From Thalassobellus sp050294475 (GTDB lineage: Bacteria; Bacteroidota; Bacteroidia; Flavobacteriales; Flavobacteriaceae), in assembly GCA_050294475.1 (NCBI GenBank), contig JBNKOE010000024.1:124001-188000 (forward strand): DNA of 64,000 nucleotides, read 5' to 3'. The notes beneath the pieces are model-generated. The model searched no databases. It was not told the origin of the DNA and worked only from the letters and a program-made list of their open reading frames with translations. The translations under genes were made by a program, and so were the position numbers. Positions 61,403-64,000 of the stretch are shown one piece after another (within the stretch, counting starts at the first letter, position 1; each line of letters opens with the position of its first letter).

Positions 61403-62317
61403 TTGATAAAAAACACAACAAAAGCTCATCTAGCTTTACTAAGTGCCAATGTAATTTATGGTGCCAATTATATTATTGCAAAAGGCATTATGCCTAATAA
61501 AATAGGTCCAACCGCGTTTGTGTATATCAGGTTAGCATCTTGTGCGCTTTTATTTTGGATTCTTAAACTTGCTTTTGTTAAAGAGAAAGTTGCTAAAAAA
61601 GATTTTTTAAGACTGGCATTTTGTGGTTTAGTTGGTGGTGCAGCAAACCAATTGTTATTTTTTCATGGTATTAATTTAACATCACCTATTGATGCATCTA
61701 TAATAACAACCTCAACACCTCTTATTGTTTTAATTTTTAGTTATTTCATTTTAAAAGAGCGTATTACAAAAAACAAATTATTAGGGATAACTATTGGCGG
61801 CATTGGCGCTATCTTTTTAATATATTATGGCAATGACGCTAAAGGAACAAGTTCTATTTTAGGTAATTTATTGGTTTTATCTAACGCTTGTTGTTACGGA
61901 CTTTATTTGGTTATGGCTAAAACTTTAATGCGAAAATATAATCCTATTACCGTTATTAGTTGGGTGTTCTTATTTGGATGTATTTTTACTTCTCCTTTAG
62001 GTATTCCTGCTTTTTTAGCCACCAATTTTGAAACTTTTACGTTAAACACCTATTTAACTATTGGTTACGTAGTTTTATTTACAACATTTTTAGCTTATTT
62101 ATTTAATATTTACGCACTTAAAAACGTTTCACCATCAGTAACAAGTAGCTATATATACCTGCAACCGGTAGTTAGTTTTTTTATGGTAAGTATACTTGCT
62201 TATGTATTTATGCAAGATGCATATTCACAAGATATTAATCTTATAAAAATACTAAGTTGTGTTGTTGTTGCTAGTGGTGTTTACATTATAAGTAAACCAG
62301 AAAAAAAATCAATTTAA
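61403..62317 (+). CDS. EamA/DMT-superfamily transporter
   Basis: 304 residues from a TTG start (61403); no ATG lies early enough to keep the first helix (AHLALLSANVIYGANYIIAK). Ten hydrophobic helices in two EamA repeats (first about 10-140, second about 150-298), with ILKERITKNKLLGITIGGIGAIF closing the first repeat and a matching end to the second. Such proteins export metabolites or amino acids. Substrate unknown. TTTG/TAATTTCG at 61351-61379 is a weak promoter. Confidence 0.85.
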   Translation: MIKNTTKAHLALLSANVIYGANYIIAKGIMPNKIGPTAFVYIRLASCALLFWILKLAFVKEKVAKKDFLRLAFCGLVGGAANQLLFFHGINLTSPIDASIITTSTPLIVLIFSYFILKERITKNKLLGITIGGIGAIFLIYYGNDAKGTSSILGNLLVLSNACCYGLYLVMAKTLMRKYNPITVISWVFLFGCIFTSPLGIPAFLATNFETFTLNTYLTIGYVVLFTTFLAYLFNIYALKNVSPSVTSSYIYLQPVVSFFMVSILAYVFMQDAYSQDINLIKILSCVVVASGVYIISKPEKKSI

Positions 62318-62400
62318 AACAATATTGAAACTTTAAGCGTTGTTATTTATACTGTATTAGAATACTTTGTTATTTTTACATTACTAATCCAAATTACTTT

Positions 62401-63279
62401 ATGAGTTCATCATTTGAAAAACATCAAAAACGCAGACTTATTTCATCTTACTTTTCAGTGGTATTAAGTATTGCTTTGGTATTGTTTTTATTAGGACTGC
62501 TAGGTATGCTTGTTTTAAATGCAAAAAAAGTATCCGACCATTTTAAAGAACAAGTAGTACTTACTATATATTTAAAAGATTCGGCTAAAGAGGTTGAAAC
62601 AAAACAACTTGAAAAAAGCTTAGCCATGTCTAATTATGTAAAGACTACCGAATATATTTCAAAAGAACAAGCAGCCGAATCAATGAAAGCCGAAAACGGT
62701 GAAGATTTTATGGATTTTGTAGGGTACAATCCGTTACAAAACTCTATCGATGTTCATTTAAAAGCAGACTTTGTAACTTCTGACCAGCTTGAAAAAATTT
62801 CGGCAGAAGCAACTTCTAAAAACTTTGTTGATGAAGTTTCATTTGATAACGATTTAGTTAATTTAATGAACGATAATGTTAAAAAAATAAGCTTCTGGGT
62901 TCTTATTATAAGTGGAATATTCACTTTAATTGCCGTTTTATTAATTAATAGTTCAATAAGATTAGCTGTTTACTCTAAACGATTTACTATTAAAACCATG
63001 CAAATGGTAGGTGCCACGAAGCAATTTATTCGTCGTCCTTTTGTTTGGAAAAGTGTGCGCTTGGGTATTATTGGTGCCATTTTAGCTTTAATAGGTATGA
63101 CCATTGTTTTATACTATTTAAACAAAACATTTGCAGAATTAGAATTATTAAGTAACCCTGTTTTAATAGGTTTACTTTTCGTTTTTATATTTGCTTTAGG
63201 CATTATTATAACTTGGATTAGCACCCATTTTGCTACGCAACGCTTTTTAAATTTAAAAACAGACGACCTTTATTATTAG
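62401..63279 (+). CDS. ftsX: Cell-division protein FtsX
   Basis: 292 residues. One N-terminal helix (about 15-38), an extracytoplasmic domain (about 40-165: VVLTIYLKDSAKEVETKQLEK, STDH-like SKEQAAESMK), then three helices with TIKTMQMVGATKQFIRRPFVWKS between. It is the membrane part of the FtsEX complex that controls cell-wall hydrolases at division. ftsE is not in the window. DUF3098 follows, as in other flavobacteria. Confidence 0.94.
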   Translation: MSSSFEKHQKRRLISSYFSVVLSIALVLFLLGLLGMLVLNAKKVSDHFKEQVVLTIYLKDSAKEVETKQLEKSLAMSNYVKTTEYISKEQAAESMKAENGEDFMDFVGYNPLQNSIDVHLKADFVTSDQLEKISAEATSKNFVDEVSFDNDLVNLMNDNVKKISFWVLIISGIFTLIAVLLINSSIRLAVYSKRFTIKTMQMVGATKQFIRRPFVWKSVRLGIIGAILALIGMTIVLYYLNKTFAELELLSNPVLIGLLFVFIFALGIIITWISTHFATQRFLNLKTDDLYY

Positions 63280-63351
63280 ATATTTTATAATAGCCTTAAC
63301 GTAAATTTTTAAATAAATGCGTTAATTTGCATCACTAGTTTTATATAAATC

Positions 63352-63606
63352 ATGGGAGAGAAAAAACAAAAAGACGCTACAAAACCTGTTTTTGTATTCG
63401 GAAAGAAAAACTATAAGTTCATGTTTATAGGTTTAGCTTGTATTGCCTTAGGTTTTATTTTAATGTCTGGTGGTGGTAGTGACGACCCTAATGTTTTTAA
63501 TCCTGAGATTTTTAGTTGGAGACGCATTCGTTTAGCACCAATGATTATTCTTATTGGTTTTGGAATTCAAGTATATGCTATTTTATTGAATCCTGATAAA
63601 AAATAA
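63352..63606 (+). CDS. DUF3098 small membrane protein
   Basis: 84 residues with two transmembrane helices (about 23-40 and 61-78) and the conserved VFGKKNYKFMFIGLACIALGF and MSGGGSDDPNVFN blocks of DUF3098. It follows ftsX by 72 bp in the same direction, the common order in this phylum, so a role in division or envelope work is plausible but unproven. Confidence 0.9.
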   Translation: MGEKKQKDATKPVFVFGKKNYKFMFIGLACIALGFILMSGGGSDDPNVFNPEIFSWRRIRLAPMIILIGFGIQVYAILLNPDKK

Positions 63607-64000
63607 TTACCACATTCTTTTAGCAAACTTTACTGCCATTTTCTTCACATATTCAACCCCATTTTGCATAGCATCATCTATGTTTTTTGAATGCATTAAA
63701 ACAACATCTGAATAGTCTATTCCATAATCCTTAACACTATTTTCATCTAAATCTATAGAACCACAAAAGGCTGCAACTTTTATTTTTTTCGCTTTCGCGG
63801 AAGCAACAACACCTTGAATCGTTTTTCCTGAAAGTGTTTGAGAGTCTAATTTACCTTCACCAGTAATAATCCAATCTGAGCCTTCTATCTGCGTATCAAA
63901 ATTAGCAAGATTCTTAACTAATTGAATTCCCGACTCTAAAGAACCGTTTAAAAATACTTTTGATGCTATTCCCATACCTCCAGCAGCTCCTGCTCCTTTT
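63607..64000 (-). CDS. Glycerate kinase, C-terminal part only
   Basis: The minus strand is open from the window edge (131 codons) and ends at 63607. The start of the visible part reads KGAGAAGGMGIASKVFL, then WIITGEGKLDSQTLSGKTIQGVV, the signature of the GlxK/GarK-type glycerate kinase family. It phosphorylates D-glycerate. The N-terminus is outside the window. It abuts the DUF3098 stop (adjacent bases). Confidence 0.9.
   Translation of the reverse strand, partial: KGAGAAGGMGIASKVFLNGSLESGIQLVKNLANFDTQIEGSDWIITGEGKLDSQTLSGKTIQGVVASAKAKKIKVAAFCGSIDLDENSVKDYGIDYSDVVLMHSKNIDDAMQNGVEYVKKMAVKFAKRMW

Noticed and set aside
1..64000. tRNA, rRNA, CRISPR arrays, prophage or complete insertion sequences
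   Set aside because: I looked in the intergenic gaps and saw no cloverleaf-like sequence, no regular repeat-spacer pattern and no transposase or integrase gene.

Overview
The window is AT-rich chromosomal DNA of a member of the Bacteroidota, almost certainly the family Flavobacteriaceae. The signs are: promoters of the TTG-N19-21-TAnnTTTG type with no Shine-Dalgarno sequences; a type IX secretion sorting domain; lineage-typical families (DUF4296, DUF4271 next to hemD, DUF3098 next to ftsX, S46 peptidase, a proofreading-exonuclease/DnaE fusion); and short palindromic intergenic repeats. I see no rRNA, tRNA, CRISPR array, prophage or intact insertion sequence. Genus cannot be read from the sequence.

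Layout. 1-7.0 kb (minus strand): end of an M1 aminopeptidase gene, a ClpP peptidase, thioredoxin, an accessory DinD gene, and a 1462-residue DnaE with its own exonuclease domain. 7.0-13.7 kb: lactonase lipoprotein, rpsP-rimM, a four-helix DUF2383-like protein, tRNA methyltransferase, glutaryl-CoA dehydrogenase, a metallophosphoesterase and a [2Fe-2S] ferredoxin. 13.9-26.7 kb: a ferredoxin-centred block with the complete Rnf operon (rseC-rnfBCDGEA), a two-subunit 2-oxoacid:ferredoxin oxidoreductase, a dicluster ferredoxin and a 1176-residue pyruvate:ferredoxin oxidoreductase. The oxidoreductases would reduce ferredoxin and Rnf would exchange electrons between ferredoxin and NAD at the membrane. 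All three control regions of the block carry GTAAAA/TTTTAC-type half-sites, which may be a shared operator.

26.8-34.4 kb: an orphan HEPN protein, NifU-like and Mrp iron-sulfur factors, a beta-barrel-like protein, an alkyltransferase-like protein, a LysE exporter, trmB, a glycosyltransferase and a PhoR/PhoB-type pair. 34.7-46 kb: a tiny T9SS-CTD protein, a LuxE-like enzyme, a YHS protein, tyrS, a flavobacterial cluster (SDR, DUF4296, dihydroorotase, dolichol-P-mannose-synthase-like GT2, DUF4271, hemD), DUF423, a saccharopine dehydrogenase-like gene and an Lrp regulator. 46-64 kb: glyS, comF, an Ig-like lipoprotein, an omega-amidase-like nitrilase, a coiled-coil protein, the internally deleted remnant of an aminotransferase gene beside a 54-bp perfect palindrome, an S46 peptidase, a membrane-anchored MutS-like ATPase, a zinc peptidase, alanine dehydrogenase, a SemiSWEET, leuS, an EamA transporter, ftsX, DUF3098 and the end of a glycerate kinase gene.

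Most of the window is housekeeping. The parts most worth a second look are the aminotransferase scar with its palindrome (51.36-51.57 kb), the candidate shared operator of the ferredoxin block, the double-hairpin element after dnaE, the membrane-anchored MutS and the cargo-less T9SS sorting domain.
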